A stretch of DNA of 64,000 nucleotides from Aureimonas sp. SA4125 (GCF_019973775.1 NZ_AP025032.1:1488001-1552000), one strand, 5' to 3'; shown: positions 11,074 through 20,936, counted from the first letter of the stretch. Program-made: numbers and translations. The notes: generated by a model not told the origin, from the sequence alone.

Positions 11074-11679
11074 ATGCTGTTTCGTCGACGGGAAAAGCTC
11101 GGGCTGCGGGCCAAGATGCGGGCGATGTTCTGGCCGAAACGGTCCTTTGCGCGGTCGCTGCGCTACCTGCAAAAGCGCGTGCTGCGCCTGCAGGCGACGC
11201 CGCACGCGATCGCCGCGGGCTTTGCCGCAGGCGTCTTCGCCTCCTTCACGCCATTGATCGGCTTCCATTTCCTTCTGTCCTTCGCCGTCGCCTATGTGAT
11301 CGCCGGCAACATGGCGGCGGCGGCACTCGGCTGCATCATCGGCAACCCGCTGACCTTCCCGGCGATCTGGGCCGGCACCTACGAGGTCGGCCGCTATATC
11401 CTGAAGGCGGAGGCGATCGACGGGACGGCGCCCGTCGGCCTCGGCCATGCGTTGACGCACGGCGACTTCCTGGCGATGTGGGAGCCCTATCTGAAGCCGA
11501 TGCTGGTCGGCTCGCTGCCGCTTGGGCTATTCTTCGGGGCCATCAGCTATGCGCTCATCTACTTTGCCGCGAAGAGCTTCCAGGAACGTCGCGCGCGCAA
11601 CCTGATGCTGCGTGCCGACCTGCGCCGGCAGGCTCTCTCCGACGTCGGGGCCCGGGGCTCGGCAGGGGAGCCGTCGTGA
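11074..11679 (+). CDS. DUF2062 membrane protein
   Basis: Inner-membrane protein of 201 residues and unknown function. A basic N-terminus ([12 protein letters not shown]) is followed by the DUF2062 pattern: [40 protein letters not shown] and [11 protein letters not shown] last transmembrane segment lies near 150-172 ([20 protein letters not shown]). I count about three membrane segments. Its stop overlaps the GTG start of acpS by a GTGA junction, so the two are translated together. The pairing with acpS is common in rhizobia. Confidence 0.88.
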   Translation: MLFRRREKLGLRAKMRAMFWPKRSFARSLRYLQKRVLRLQATPHAIAAGFAAGVFASFTPLIGFHFLLSFAVAYVIAGNMAAAALGCIIGNPLTFPAIWAGTYEVGRYILKAEAIDGTAPVGLGHALTHGDFLAMWEPYLKPMLVGSLPLGLFFGAISYALIYFAAKSFQERRARNLMLRADLRRQALSDVGARGSAGEPS

Positions 11680-12074
11680 TCATCGGCATCGGCAGCGATC
11701 TCATCGACATCCGGCGCATCGAGAAGACGCTCAATCGCCACGGCAGCCGCTTCACCGACCGCATCTTCACCGCCGTAGAAAAGCAGAAGTCGGACCGGCG
11801 GGCGCAGCGGGCCGCCTCCTATGCCAAGCGCTTCGCCGCCAAGGAGGCCTGCGCGAAGGCGCTGGGTACGGGGCTTTCGCAGGGCGTTTTCTGGCGCGAC
11901 ATGGGCGTCGTCAACCTGCCCGGCGGCGCTCCCACCATGGTCCTTACCGGCGGGGCGCTCGCCCGGCTGGAGCAGCTGATGCCGGAGGGGCATCGCGCGA
12001 GGATCCACGTCACCATCACCGACGACTATCCGCTGGCGCAGGCCTTCGTCATCATCGAGGCCCTGCCGGCCTGA
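11676..12074 (+). CDS. acpS: Holo-[acyl-carrier-protein] synthase
   Basis: Transfers the phosphopantetheine arm from coenzyme A to acyl carrier protein for fatty acid synthesis. The 132-residue protein has the N-terminal [15 protein letters not shown] with the magnesium-binding Asp8 and the second motif [15 protein letters not shown] with its conserved glutamate near residue 58. The start is the GTG at 11676, overlapping the previous stop. The frame is open further upstream but lies inside the DUF2062 gene. Confidence 0.94.
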   Translation: MIIGIGSDLIDIRRIEKTLNRHGSRFTDRIFTAVEKQKSDRRAQRAASYAKRFAAKEACAKALGTGLSQGVFWRDMGVVNLPGGAPTMVLTGGALARLEQLMPEGHRARIHVTITDDYPLAQAFVIIEALPA

Positions 12075-12180
12075 TCTCGGCCGCCTTTCCCCGGCGTCGG
12101 TTTCGATTGCCCCGACTGGGCTGAGTCGCTAGTACAGCCCGAAAGCGGCCTGCGCGGCCCGTCATATCGAGGAAATATCC

Positions 12181-12930
12181 ATGGTCGATCAGGCCGAAGC
12201 AAAGGCAAGCGGCGGTTTCGGCGAAACGGTCAAGGTCATCGTCCAGGCGCTGCTCCTGGCGCTCGTCATCCGGACCGTGCTGTTCCAGCCCTTCTCGATT
12301 CCCTCGGGCTCGATGATGCCGACGCTGGTCCAGGGCGACTATCTCTTCGTCTCCAAGTGGAGCTATGGCTACAGCAAGTATTCCTTTCCCTCACTGAAGC
12401 CGTGGATCGGCTATCTGCCGATGGAGGGTCGTCTTCTGGACACGGCCCCGACGCGCGGCGACGTCATTGTCTTCCGCAAGCCCGGCGACGAGGAGACCGA
12501 CTACATCAAGCGGCTGATCGGCCTGCCGGGCGACCGTGTCCAGGTGACGAACGGAATCCTTTCCATCAACGGCGTGGCGGTGCCGCGCGAGGCGGACGGC
12601 GAATTCACCGCCGAGGACGGCTCCAAGGTCCAGCAGTACAGGGAAACCCTGCCGAACGGCGTTTCCTACGTCACCCTTGATCTCAGCCCGAATTCCACCG
12701 GCGACAACACGCGCGAATTCGTCGTCCCGCCCGCTCATTACTTCATGATGGGCGACAACCGCGACAATTCGCTCGATAGCCGCTTCGACGTCGGCTACGT
12801 TCCCGGCGAGAACTTCGTGGGCAAGGCGCAGGTGATCTTCTTCTCCATCGCCGGCGATTCCTCTCCCTTGAAGATCTGGGACTGGCCGACGGAACTTCGC
12901 CCGAGCCGCTTCTTTACATGGCTAAGCTGA
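12181..12930 (+). CDS. lepB: Signal peptidase I
   Basis: Membrane-bound serine/lysine protease that removes signal peptides from exported proteins. The 249-residue chain has one N-terminal membrane anchor (about residues 17-34). The catalytic serine lies in IPSGSMMPTL (Ser44) and the general-base lysine in DYIKRLIGLPGD (Lys110). The third family box, MGDNRDNSLDSR, is about 190-201. It overlaps the next gene, rnc, by 13 bases. The order lepB-rnc-era-recO is conserved in alphaproteobacteria. Confidence 0.96.
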   Translation: MVDQAEAKASGGFGETVKVIVQALLLALVIRTVLFQPFSIPSGSMMPTLVQGDYLFVSKWSYGYSKYSFPSLKPWIGYLPMEGRLLDTAPTRGDVIVFRKPGDEETDYIKRLIGLPGDRVQVTNGILSINGVAVPREADGEFTAEDGSKVQQYRETLPNGVSYVTLDLSPNSTGDNTREFVVPPAHYFMMGDNRDNSLDSRFDVGYVPGENFVGKAQVIFFSIAGDSSPLKIWDWPTELRPSRFFTWLS

Positions 12931-13625
12931 AGCTGAAGGCGACGCTGGAGGAACTCGAGCGGCGCCTCGGCGTCGAGCCCCTGGATCGCGTCCGGCTGGA
13001 GCGCGCTTTGACGCATGCGAGCATGCGCAAGGGCGGCGCCGCATCGAGCTACGAGCGGCTGGAGTTTCTCGGCGACCGGGTGCTCGGCCTCGTCATCGCC
13101 GAAAAACTGTTCGAGATGTTCCCGCAGGCGAGCGAAGGGGAGATGTCGCTCCGGCTGAATGCGCTTGTCTCGGCCGAGGCCTGCGCCGAGGTCGCCGACG
13201 AGATTGGCCTTGCCGACTTCATCCGGCACGGCGGCGACATCAAGAAGGTGAAGGGCGAGAAGACCCGCAATATCCGCGCCGACGTGGTAGAGTCGCTGAT
13301 CGCCGCGATCTATCTCGGCAATGGCCTTGCCGATGCGCGCGCGGTGATCCACCGGCTCTGGGGCGCGCGGCTGGCGTCTGCCGTCGCGGCCAGGCGCGAT
13401 CCGAAGACGGCGCTGCAGGAATGGGTGCACACGCGCACCACCGTGGTGCCGCGCTACGAGATCACGGCGCGCACCGGCCCGGATCATGATCCGATGTTCA
13501 CCGTCAGGGCGGTGATCGAGAATGTCGACCCTGCCGAGGGAACCGGCCGCTCCAAGCGGCTGGCGGAACAGGAAGCCGCGACCGCGGTCTTGATCCGCGA
13601 AGGTGTCTGGAAGGACGAGACGTGA
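12918..13625 (+). CDS. rnc: Ribonuclease III
   Basis: Double-strand-specific endoribonuclease for rRNA and mRNA processing. The 235-residue protein has the signature ERLEFLGDRVLGLVIAE (about 45-60) with the metal-binding Glu and Asp, and a second acidic site in ADVVESLIAAIYLGNG (about 120-135). A C-terminal double-stranded RNA-binding domain follows (KTALQEWVHTRT onward). It starts inside lepB and ends on the GTG of era, so all three are coupled. Confidence 0.96.
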   Translation: MAKLKLKATLEELERRLGVEPLDRVRLERALTHASMRKGGAASSYERLEFLGDRVLGLVIAEKLFEMFPQASEGEMSLRLNALVSAEACAEVADEIGLADFIRHGGDIKKVKGEKTRNIRADVVESLIAAIYLGNGLADARAVIHRLWGARLASAVAARRDPKTALQEWVHTRTTVVPRYEITARTGPDHDPMFTVRAVIENVDPAEGTGRSKRLAEQEAATAVLIREGVWKDET

Positions 13626-14617
13626 GCGAAGAGCCAGACATGACCGAAGAGCCAGACATGAACCAACCGGAAAAGCCCGCCGAGACCGCCGCGGAAGCGG
13701 CGACCGCCGCCGCCGTCGAGGCTGGCACGCGCTCGGGCTTCGTCGCCCTCCTCGGCGCGCCGAACGCCGGCAAGTCGACGCTGGTCAACCAGCTCGTCGG
13801 TACCAAGGTCTCGATCGTCACGCACAAGGTGCAGACGACGCGGGCGCTGGTACGCGGCATCGCCATCGAGGACCGCACGCAGATCGTCTTCGTCGACACG
13901 CCCGGCGTCTTCCAGCCCAAGCGCCGGCTCGACCGCGCCATGGTCAAGACGGCCTGGAGCGGCGCCAAGGACGCCGACGTGGTGATGGCGATCATCGACG
14001 CCGAGCGCGGCATTTCCGGCGACGTCGAATCCATCCTCGACCGCTTGAAGGAATCCAAGCGCCCGGTCGTCCTCCTCCTCAACAAGATCGACGCCGTTCC
14101 CCGCGAAAAGCTGCTGGCCTTGACCAAGGATCTCACCGAACGCGGCGTCGAGTTCGAAAAGGTGTTCATGATCTCGGCGCTGAAGGCTTTTGGCTGCGCC
14201 GACCTGATGGCCTGGCTCGCGACCCGGCTGCCGCCCGGTCCCTGGTACTATCCGGAAGACCAGATCACCGACCTGCCGATCCGCCAGCTCGCCGCCGAGA
14301 TCACCCGCGAAAAGCTGTTCCTGCGCCTGCACCAGGAACTGCCCTATGCGAGTCACGTCGAGACCGAACTGTGGGAAAAGCGCGAGGACGGCTCGATCCG
14401 CATCGAGCAGACCATCTTCGTCGAGCGCGAGAGCCAGAAGAAGATCGTCATCGGCCACAAGGGCGAGACGATCAAGGCGATCGGCTCGGCGGCGCGGCGC
14501 GAGATCGGCGACGTCGCGGAGGAGAAGGTTCACCTCTTCCTCTTCGTCAAGGTGCGCGAGAACTGGGGCGACGATCCCGAGCGCTACCGCGAGATGGGCC
14601 TCGACTTCTCGACCTGA
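13622..14617 (+). CDS. era: GTPase Era
   Basis: GTP-binding ribosome assembly factor that binds the 3' end of 16S rRNA. The 331-residue protein has a GTPase domain with G1 GAPNAGKST (45-53), G3 VDTPG and G4 NKID, followed by a KH domain with VIGHKGETIKAIGSAAR (about 280-296). The start is the GTG overlapping the rnc stop. The first 36 residues are an acidic, Ala-rich extension that includes the repeated EEPDM (residues 3-7 and 9-13), absent from shorter Era proteins. An internal ATG could therefore also be used. Confidence 0.95.
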   Translation: MSEEPDMTEEPDMNQPEKPAETAAEAATAAAVEAGTRSGFVALLGAPNAGKSTLVNQLVGTKVSIVTHKVQTTRALVRGIAIEDRTQIVFVDTPGVFQPKRRLDRAMVKTAWSGAKDADVVMAIIDAERGISGDVESILDRLKESKRPVVLLLNKIDAVPREKLLALTKDLTERGVEFEKVFMISALKAFGCADLMAWLATRLPPGPWYYPEDQITDLPIRQLAAEITREKLFLRLHQELPYASHVETELWEKREDGSIRIEQTIFVERESQKKIVIGHKGETIKAIGSAARREIGDVAEEKVHLFLFVKVRENWGDDPERYREMGLDFST

Positions 14618-14632
14618 CGGAAGGGCGCGGCC

Positions 14633-15412
14633 ATGCAATGGCGCGAGGAGGGGATCGTCCTCGGGGTTCGTCGGCTGGGCGAGACGAGCGTCGTCGCCGA
14701 GCTGATGACGCGCGAGCGGGGGCGGCACCTTGGCCTCGTGCGCGGCGGCCGGTCGCGCAGGCAGCAGCCGGTGCTGCAGCCCGGCAACCAGGTCGAGGCC
14801 TCCTGGCACGCCCGGCTCGACGAGCACATGGGCACGATGACGATCGAGCCGATCGAGCTGCGCGCCGCGCGCCTGATGGAGACGCCGGTCGGTCTCCACG
14901 GCATCCAGCTGCTGGCCGCCCATCTCCGGCTCCTGCCCGAGCGCGACCCCCATCCCCGGCTCTATGACGGGTTGAAGATCATCGTCGACCATCTGGACGA
15001 CCCGGTTCAGGCGGGCGAGCTCGTGCTGCGCTTCGAGATCGCGCTGCTGGAAGAGCTCGGCTTCGGCCTCGACCTCGAGACCTGCGCGGCGACGGGCAGG
15101 AGGGACAATCTCGTCTATGTCTCGCCAAAGTCCGGCCGCGCCGTCTCTGCCGAGGCGGGCCTGCCTTGGCACGAGAAGCTTCTCGCCCTGCCGGCCTTTC
15201 TCGGGGCCGAAGGGGCGAGGGCCGATGCCACGGCGCTCGGCGACGGCTTTGCCATGACGCGCTATTTTCTCGCCCGGCACGTCTGGTCGCCGCGCGCCAT
15301 CGCCGAGCCGCCGTCGCGCGAACCGCTGATCACCGCCATCGCGCGGCAGAACGGGGTGGCGCGACCGCCCTCATCGCGCGACGACGCGGCTCTGGCCGAC
15401 CTTCCGGGCTGA
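14633..15412 (+). CDS. recO: DNA repair protein RecO
   Basis: Recombination mediator that works with RecF and RecR to load RecA. The 259-residue protein has the N-terminal OB-fold (EEGIVLGVRRLGETSVVAELMTRE within the first 30 residues, then GLVRGGRSR) and a helical C-terminal part with ELLEELGFGLDLETCAATG. The usual zinc-ligand cysteines are mostly missing here, as in many alphaproteobacterial RecO proteins. It closes the lepB-recO cluster. Confidence 0.93.
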   Translation: MQWREEGIVLGVRRLGETSVVAELMTRERGRHLGLVRGGRSRRQQPVLQPGNQVEASWHARLDEHMGTMTIEPIELRAARLMETPVGLHGIQLLAAHLRLLPERDPHPRLYDGLKIIVDHLDDPVQAGELVLRFEIALLEELGFGLDLETCAATGRRDNLVYVSPKSGRAVSAEAGLPWHEKLLALPAFLGAEGARADATALGDGFAMTRYFLARHVWSPRAIAEPPSREPLITAIARQNGVARPPSSRDDAALADLPG

Positions 15413-15420
15413 GGGCCGAG

Positions 15421-15441
15421 GCCGGCCGTCCGCAGGCCGGC
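15421..15441. terminator. Short hairpin between convergent recO and MFS genes
   Basis: A 7-bp stem GCCGGCC/GGCCGGC with a 7-base loop lies between two convergent genes. There is no clear T-run, so this is a weak terminator candidate. Confidence 0.35.
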
Positions 15442-15490
15442 GATCCGTTGTTCGTGAGGGTAGGGCCCGCGTCCCGCCGTGCCGCCTGGA

Positions 15491-16720
15491 TCAGGCCGGC
15501 GCCAGCGCCCGCTCGACCGGCGCCTCGCGGATCGGCCAGTGGACGATCGCGGCGAAGAGTCCCATGCCGACACCGAGCCACCAGACGACGTCGTAGCTCC
15601 CCGTCTGCGCATAGAGCTTGCCGCCGAGCCAGACGCCGAGGAACGAGCCGATCTGGTGCGAGAAGAAGACCAGGCCGCCCAGCAGGCCGAGATATTTCGT
15701 GCCGAACATGATGGCGACGAGCGCGTTCGTCGGCGGCACGGTGGAGAGCCAGAGAAGTCCCATGACAATGGCGAAGACCACCACCGTCGCCGGCGAGGCC
15801 GGCACCAGCATGAACACCGTCACCACCACCGAGCGGCCGAGATAGATCAGCGCCAGGAAGATCGGCTTGGAATAGCGCTGGCCGATCATGCCCGAGGCGA
15901 TCGAGCCGATGACGTTGAAGAAGCCGATCAGCGCCAGCGCCGTCACCGCCCAGACCGGGGCGATGCCGAGATCGGCGATGTAGGCGGGAAAATGCGCCGT
16001 GATGAACGCCACCTGGAAGCCGCAGACGAAGAAGCCGGAGGTCAGGAGGAGATAGCTCTTCGTGGCAAACGCCTCGCGCAGCGCTGCCCCCATCGTCTGC
16101 TCGATCTCGGCCTTGCCGAGTTTTGGCCTGTTGCCATTGCCGCGCAGGCCGATGGCGAGCACCGGCACGAGCAGCATCATCGCCGAGAGCACCAGGAGCG
16201 AATCGGCCCAGCCGAAACTGTCGATCAGTCCCTGGCTGAGCGGTGCGAAGACGAACATGCCGAGCGAGCCTGCCGCCGTGCCGAGCCCGAAGACGAAGGA
16301 GCGCTGCTCCGGCGCCACCCGCCGCGCGAAGGCCGCAAGAACGATGCCGAAGGAGCCGGCAGCGACCGCAAGGCCGACGAGCACGCCCGAGCCGATGGTC
16401 AGCCAGAGCGGCGAGGGCGCAAAGGCTGTGATCGCCAAGCCCGTCGCATAGAGGACGCCCGAGAGAACCAGCACCTTCGCGGTCCCGAAACGGTCCGCGA
16501 TCGCCCCGAACAATGGCTGCCCGGCGCCCCAGAAGAGGTTCTGGATGGCGATCGCGATGGCGAAATCCTCGCGGCTCCAGCCTTTGTCGGCGAGCATCGG
16601 CAGCTGGAAGAAGCCGATCGCCGAGCGCGGCCCGAAGGTCAGCATGGCGATCAGGCAGCCGGCCGTGATGGCGAGCCAGGGCACGGTCGCGGGGGCACGG
16701 TCGGGGGCGGGAAGGGTCAT
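15491..16720 (-). CDS. MFS transporter (monocarboxylate/oxalate-formate type)
   Basis: Inner-membrane secondary carrier of 409 residues with about twelve hydrophobic segments. Segment 1 is WLAITAGCLIAMLTFGP. The loop between segments 2 and 3 has GAIADRFGTAKV, the MFS signature. A second half starts after the charged loop near 200-215 (KLGKAEIEQTM), and SLIGFFNVIGS and GLLGGLVFFSHQIGSFLGVWLG follow. The pattern resembles the oxalate/formate and monocarboxylate group. Substrate unknown. No ligand-specific partner gene is adjacent. Confidence 0.88.
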   Translation of the reverse strand: MTLPAPDRAPATVPWLAITAGCLIAMLTFGPRSAIGFFQLPMLADKGWSREDFAIAIAIQNLFWGAGQPLFGAIADRFGTAKVLVLSGVLYATGLAITAFAPSPLWLTIGSGVLVGLAVAAGSFGIVLAAFARRVAPEQRSFVFGLGTAAGSLGMFVFAPLSQGLIDSFGWADSLLVLSAMMLLVPVLAIGLRGNGNRPKLGKAEIEQTMGAALREAFATKSYLLLTSGFFVCGFQVAFITAHFPAYIADLGIAPVWAVTALALIGFFNVIGSIASGMIGQRYSKPIFLALIYLGRSVVVTVFMLVPASPATVVVFAIVMGLLWLSTVPPTNALVAIMFGTKYLGLLGGLVFFSHQIGSFLGVWLGGKLYAQTGSYDVVWWLGVGMGLFAAIVHWPIREAPVERALAPA

Positions 16721-17015
16721 GGGGCGGGCTCCAGCGGGGGCGGACGCCGATGTTTAGCTGCTGGCGATGGCGGGGCAAGCGCGTTTGGGTGATGGGAGGG
16801 ATCAATGCTGGTGATGGGGGCGGGTCCGGCGGCAGCCGTTTTCAGGGCCACAAGCCGACATTGCGATAAGAGACCCGGCTGAAGTCAGAAATGACGTGTG
16901 GCGGCGCTGTTTGCAGACAAATCGGCTCCGGAAATCGCTCGAAGCTGTCCCGGAGCCGTCTGATCCTTTGATGGCCCATTCCGGTCTTTGGGTTCAGCCG
17001 CCGGACCCTTGGCGA

Positions 17016-17777
17016 CTAGATTCCGAGACCGCCGGCGATGTTCAGGGTTTCGCCATTGATGTAGCCGGCAGAGGGACCTGCAAGGAAGCAAACGCTTTCC
17101 GCGACTTCTTCGAGGGTCGCGATGCGGCGGATCGGATGCATATCGAGAATCGCGTCGCGGTTCGGCAGCTCGCCGGCGACATCCGCTGCCATATCTGTCG
17201 GCATGATACCGGGCTGCACGACATTCACGGTAATGTTGCGAGGGCCGAGGTCGCGCGCGATACCCTTGGCATAGCCGGCAAGCGCCCATTTGGTTCCCGC
17301 ATAGTCCGCGACGCCTGCGAAGGGCACGTAGGAGCCAAGGAGGGAGCCGATGAAGATGATGCGACCGCCGTCGCTCAATTTTGGGGCTGCCGCCCGCGTG
17401 TTCGCGATGGTGCCGAGGACATTGACCTGCCATTGACGATTGTAGTTGTCGCCATCGAGGGTTGGGTCGTCCACGAGCTGGCCCTGGATCGCAATGCCGG
17501 CATTGTTCACGAGAATGTCGAGCTTGCCGAATTCCGCGATGACCGCCTCGATCAGCGGCTTGGCGGTAGCGAGATCGGCCTGATCGCTCCTGATGGCGAT
17601 CGCGCGAACGCCTTTTGCCTTCAATTTCGCGACGACGGCGTCCGCCTTATCGGCAGAGGCGGCATAGCTGATGGCGACATCCGCGCCGTGCGCTGCGAAT
17701 GCTTCCGCCGTCGCGGCGCCGAGACCACGAGAGCCGCCTGTGATGAGAACGACCTTACCCTTCAGTGTCTTCGACAT
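17016..17777 (-). CDS. SDR family oxidoreductase
   Basis: NAD(P)-dependent short-chain dehydrogenase of 253 residues. The cofactor loop is TGGSRGLG (about 13-20) and the NNAG motif is at about 91-94. The catalytic Ser lies in IFIGSLLGS (about 143) and Tyr/Lys in YAGTK (about 158-162). It ends with the usual NGETLNIAGGLGI. The Arg after the glycine loop and the downstream sequence suggest NADP(H). It is divergent from a TetR regulator across 150 bases that contain an inverted repeat, so that regulator probably controls it. Substrate unknown. Confidence 0.93.
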   Translation of the reverse strand: MSKTLKGKVVLITGGSRGLGAATAEAFAAHGADVAISYAASADKADAVVAKLKAKGVRAIAIRSDQADLATAKPLIEAVIAEFGKLDILVNNAGIAIQGQLVDDPTLDGDNYNRQWQVNVLGTIANTRAAAPKLSDGGRIIFIGSLLGSYVPFAGVADYAGTKWALAGYAKGIARDLGPRNITVNVVQPGIMPTDMAADVAGELPNRDAILDMHPIRRIATLEEVAESVCFLAGPSAGYINGETLNIAGGLGI

Positions 17778-17842
17778 GACATACCTTTTTCGTTTGCGAT
17801 CAGGACACGCCCGATCTCATCGGCCAATCGGGGTGCGATTTC

Positions 17843-17863
17843 GTAACAATCGTTACAATAACG
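17843..17863. promoter_or_regulatory. Overlapping inverted repeats between SDR and TetR genes
   Basis: GTAAC-AATC-GTTAC (17843-17856) overlaps CGTTA-CAA-TAACG (17851-17863). A related half site, GATCGTTAT, lies at about 17907. Position and symmetry suit an operator for the adjacent TetR-family protein acting on both promoters. Inferred from sequence only. Confidence 0.6.
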
Positions 17864-17936
17864 GTCAGTATGAAAATCGACATAGGCTGTCAAGACGTTT
17901 AGGAATGATCGTTATGAAAAAGATTGGATCGTGCTG

Positions 17937-18548
17937 ATGGGCCGCCATCGCGAGTTTGACCTCGACAAGGTGCTCGACGCGGCGCTTTGCGTCTTCTGGC
18001 GCAAGGGATACGAAGGCACGTCATACGCGGACCTCACCAAGGCGGCCGGCGTCGAGAGGCCCTCCCTCTATTCCGCCTTTGGTAACAAGGCAGCGCTCTT
18101 TCATCAGGCCCTTAGGCGCTACGATGAGCTTTACCTCGGCTACGTCGGCGAGGCGCTCGAACTGCCGACTTCACGGGAGGTCGCCGCGCACATCCTGCTG
18201 AACGCTGCGGAGCATAATACTCGGTTTGCCGACCGTCGGGGGTGCCTTGCGCTAAATGGAGCTCTGGCGGCGTCGGACGAGGCGGAACCCGTACGACAGG
18301 CCCTGATCGATTATCGCGCGGAAGCCCAGGAACGACTGCGTGAACGTTTCGAAAGGGCGAAGGCGGAAGGCGACCTGCCGGAGACGGCAAGCGCCGACGC
18401 TCTTGCCGCCTTTGTCATGGCGGTCACGCACGGAATGGCGGTGCAGGCGAAGGCCGGCTTCAGTCGAGACGCGCTGGAGGCTGTTGCCGGGCAGGCACTT
18501 TCGACCTGGCCGACCAATGGATCCATGCCTTCGAAAAAACCAGCCTAG
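17937..18548 (+). CDS. TetR/AcrR family transcriptional regulator
   Basis: A 203-residue one-component repressor. The N-terminal helix-turn-helix is typical: LDKVLDAALCVFWRKGYEGTS, then YADLTKAAGVERPSLYSAFGNKAALF (residues about 8-55). The rest is the helical ligand-binding domain. The start is the ATG before GRHREFDL; a GTG six bases upstream is also possible. It is divergent from the SDR gene. Such regulators commonly control the adjacent oxidoreductase in response to an electrophile or xenobiotic. Confidence 0.92.
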   Translation: MGRHREFDLDKVLDAALCVFWRKGYEGTSYADLTKAAGVERPSLYSAFGNKAALFHQALRRYDELYLGYVGEALELPTSREVAAHILLNAAEHNTRFADRRGCLALNGALAASDEAEPVRQALIDYRAEAQERLRERFERAKAEGDLPETASADALAAFVMAVTHGMAVQAKAGFSRDALEAVAGQALSTWPTNGSMPSKKPA

Positions 18549-18676
18549 GCATTGGACGCAGCCTATCGTCCCTCGACGGACTACCAGTCGCACGCCACAT
18601 CCCCCCGCCATTGCCGCGTGACGAACGCCTGCAAAAATGGCAAAGCGTGCCGAAAGCATTGGCACCGTCTGGAATC

Positions 18677-19567
18677 ATGACCCGTCCGACCCTGATCCGC
18701 CGCATCTCCGATCTTCGCGCGGCCCTTTCCGCGCCGCGCCGCGAGGGGCAGTCGATCGGGCTGGTGCCGACGATGGGCTATCTGCATCGCGGGCACATGG
18801 CGCTGGTAGACCGGGCGCGGGGCGAGAACGGCATCGTGGTCGTCTCGATCTTCGTCAATCCGACGCAGTTCGGCCCGAACGAGGATCTCGACATCTATCC
18901 GCGCGATCTCGACGGCGACCTGAAGCTCTGTGCCGCGCACGGCGTCGACATCGTCTTCGCGCCGGAGGTTGACGACATGTATCCCGAGCCCATGGCGACG
19001 ACGATCGATGTCGCGCCGCTGTCGACGATCCTCATCGGGGCGCAGCGGCCGGGGCATTTTCAGGGGGTCGCGACGGTGGTGGCGAAGCTCTTCAACATCG
19101 TCCAGCCGACCCGCGCCTATTTCGGCGAGAAGGATTTCCAGCAGCTGACGGTGGTGCGCCGCATGGTGCGCGACCTCTCCTTCGACATCGCGATCGTCGG
19201 CGTGCCGACGGTGCGCGAGGCGGACGGGCTCGCCGCCTCCTCGCGCAATGCAAGGCTGTCGCCGGCGGATCGCCATGCGGCGACCGTGGTTTCACGGGCG
19301 CTGGACCTTGCCGAGGCCCTGGTGGCGGGCGGCGAGCGCGATAGCGACAAGGTGGCGGACGCCGTCCGGCAGATGATCGCCGGCGAGAAGCGGGCGGGCA
19401 CGCCCACGGTCGACCTGCGCGAAGCCGGTACGCTTTCGGAAGTCGGCATGATCGGAGAGACGCCGGTGGTGGTCCTCGTCACCGTGCCGCTCGGCGGCGT
19501 CCTTCTGCTCGACCAGCGGGAGATCCACGGCGCCGCCGGCGCAAACCAGGCAAGGAGAACGGCATGA
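18677..19567 (+). CDS. panC: Pantoate-beta-alanine ligase
   Basis: Last enzyme of pantothenate synthesis: ATP-dependent condensation of pantoate with beta-alanine. The protein is 296 residues. The nucleotide-binding [10 protein letters not shown] (31-40) contains the HxGH motif, and [18 protein letters not shown] follows. [18 protein letters not shown] and the SSRN segment that replaces the KMSKS-like loop are also present. The start at 18677 fits family alignment; the frame is open 22 codons upstream. Its stop overlaps the ATG of panB by four bases. Confidence 0.95.
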   Translation: MTRPTLIRRISDLRAALSAPRREGQSIGLVPTMGYLHRGHMALVDRARGENGIVVVSIFVNPTQFGPNEDLDIYPRDLDGDLKLCAAHGVDIVFAPEVDDMYPEPMATTIDVAPLSTILIGAQRPGHFQGVATVVAKLFNIVQPTRAYFGEKDFQQLTVVRRMVRDLSFDIAIVGVPTVREADGLAASSRNARLSPADRHAATVVSRALDLAEALVAGGERDSDKVADAVRQMIAGEKRAGTPTVDLREAGTLSEVGMIGETPVVVLVTVPLGGVLLLDQREIHGAAGANQARRTA

Positions 19568-20382
19568 GCGCCGAGATCAGCACCAAGCGCCAGAGCGCGC
19601 CCTCGATAAGAGCCCGCAAGGGCGGCGAGAAGCTGGTGACGCTGACGAGCTACAGCGCCGCCACCGCCCGCCTCGTCGATCCCTTCTGCGACCTGCTCCT
19701 CGTCGGCGACAGCCTCGCCATGGTCGAGCATGGCCTGCCCTCGACCCTCTCGGCGACGCTGGAAATGATGATCCTGCACGGCGCCAGCGTCGTGCGCGGC
19801 TCGTCGCGCGCACTCGTCGTCGTCGACCTGCCGTTCGGCAGCTATGAGGAAAGCCCCGAAGCCGCCTTCCGCAGCGCGGCGCGCATTCTCGCCGAGACCG
19901 GCTGCGGCGCGGTCAAGCTCGAGGGCGGCGCCCACATGGCCGAGACGATCCGCTTCCTCACGAGGCGCGGCATTCCCGTCATGGCCCATGTCGGCCTGAC
20001 GCCGCAGGCGGTGAACACGTTTGGCGGCTTCAAGACGCAGGGGCGCGAGCGGGCCGAGTGGGCGGCGATCGAGGCGGACGCCGCCGCCGTGGCCGAGGCC
20101 GGTGCCTTCGCCGTCGTCCTCGAAGGCGTCGTCGAGCCGCTGGCGGTGAGGATCACCGAAAGCCTCGACATCCCGACCATCGGCATCGGCGCCTCGGCCG
20201 AGTGCGACGGGCAGATCCTGGTCCTCGAAGACATGCTCGGCCTCTCGCCCCGCGTGCCGCGCTTCGTCCACCGTTTCGGCGCCGTCGGCGATGCGATCAC
20301 CGCGGCGGTCGAAGACTATGCCGAGGCGGTGCGCACGAAGGCGTTTCCGGGCGAGGCGAACGTCTACCAGCCGAAGGGCTGA
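19564..20382 (+). CDS. panB: 3-methyl-2-oxobutanoate hydroxymethyltransferase
   Basis: Makes ketopantoate from alpha-ketoisovalerate with a one-carbon unit from tetrahydrofolate. The 272-residue TIM-barrel protein shows [28 protein letters not shown] with the magnesium-binding Asp, [25 protein letters not shown] and [20 protein letters not shown]. An ATGA junction with panC marks a coupled two-gene pantothenate operon. Confidence 0.95.
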   Translation: MSAEISTKRQSAPSIRARKGGEKLVTLTSYSAATARLVDPFCDLLLVGDSLAMVEHGLPSTLSATLEMMILHGASVVRGSSRALVVVDLPFGSYEESPEAAFRSAARILAETGCGAVKLEGGAHMAETIRFLTRRGIPVMAHVGLTPQAVNTFGGFKTQGRERAEWAAIEADAAAVAEAGAFAVVLEGVVEPLAVRITESLDIPTIGIGASAECDGQILVLEDMLGLSPRVPRFVHRFGAVGDAITAAVEDYAEAVRTKAFPGEANVYQPKG

Positions 20383-20420
20383 CGCGGGACCGACTTGGCA
20401 CCGCCGTCCTGCCGCTGCGC

Positions 20421-20936
20421 TCAGAGCATCAGCGGCAGGATGAAGGGTGTGCCGCTATAGGCATCCGCGCCGCGCCCGATGGCCGATATCGCCGCGATCA
20501 TCCGCCCGTCGCGCCCGAGCCTGGCATCGGCGAGCGCCACCAGCCTTGCATTGGGCGTCGCCGAGGGCGCGCGGCGGCGGAGTTCGTTCGCCAGTGCCGC
20601 CTCGTCGAGCTCGGCGTTGATCGCGAGCGCCAGGATGTAGGCGGCGGCCGTCGAGCGGCTGATGCCGGCCCAGCAGTGCACCGCGAGCGGCGACGTCCTG
20701 TCCCATTTCTGGCCAAAGGCGAGAAGCTGGTCGAGATGATCCTCGGCCGGCGCCGTCATGCCGTCGATCGGAGCGATGATGTCGTTCATGCCGAGAAACA
20801 GGTGGCGCTCGGCGGCGATGCTGACGGGACGCTCGACCACGGTGTCGGCATTGATCAGCGTCACCAGGTCCAGCGCGCCGTGGTGGGCGACGGTGGCCGG
20901 AAGATCGGCAAGCGACGAGACGACGAGATAGGTCAT
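20421..20936 (-). CDS. Tyrosine/dual-specificity phosphatase family protein
   Basis: A 171-residue phosphatase-like protein. The P-loop HCWAGISRS (87-95) gives Cys88 as nucleophile and Arg94 as phosphate binder, the CX5R rule of protein tyrosine phosphatases. An Asp/Glu-containing loop around 51-66 (NDIIAPIDGM) could provide the general acid. No signal peptide. It follows panB convergently, and the HD hydrolase lies upstream on the same strand. The natural substrate (protein or small phosphate) is unknown. Confidence 0.85.
   Translation of the reverse strand: MTYLVVSSLADLPATVAHHGALDLVTLINADTVVERPVSIAAERHLFLGMNDIIAPIDGMTAPAEDHLDQLLAFGQKWDRTSPLAVHCWAGISRSTAAAYILALAINAELDEAALANELRRRAPSATPNARLVALADARLGRDGRMIAAISAIGRGADAYSGTPFILPLML

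Noticed and set aside
13484..15280. Antisense frame of 598 codons opposite rnc, era and recO
   Set aside because: Spans three well-supported genes on the other strand and shows no domain.
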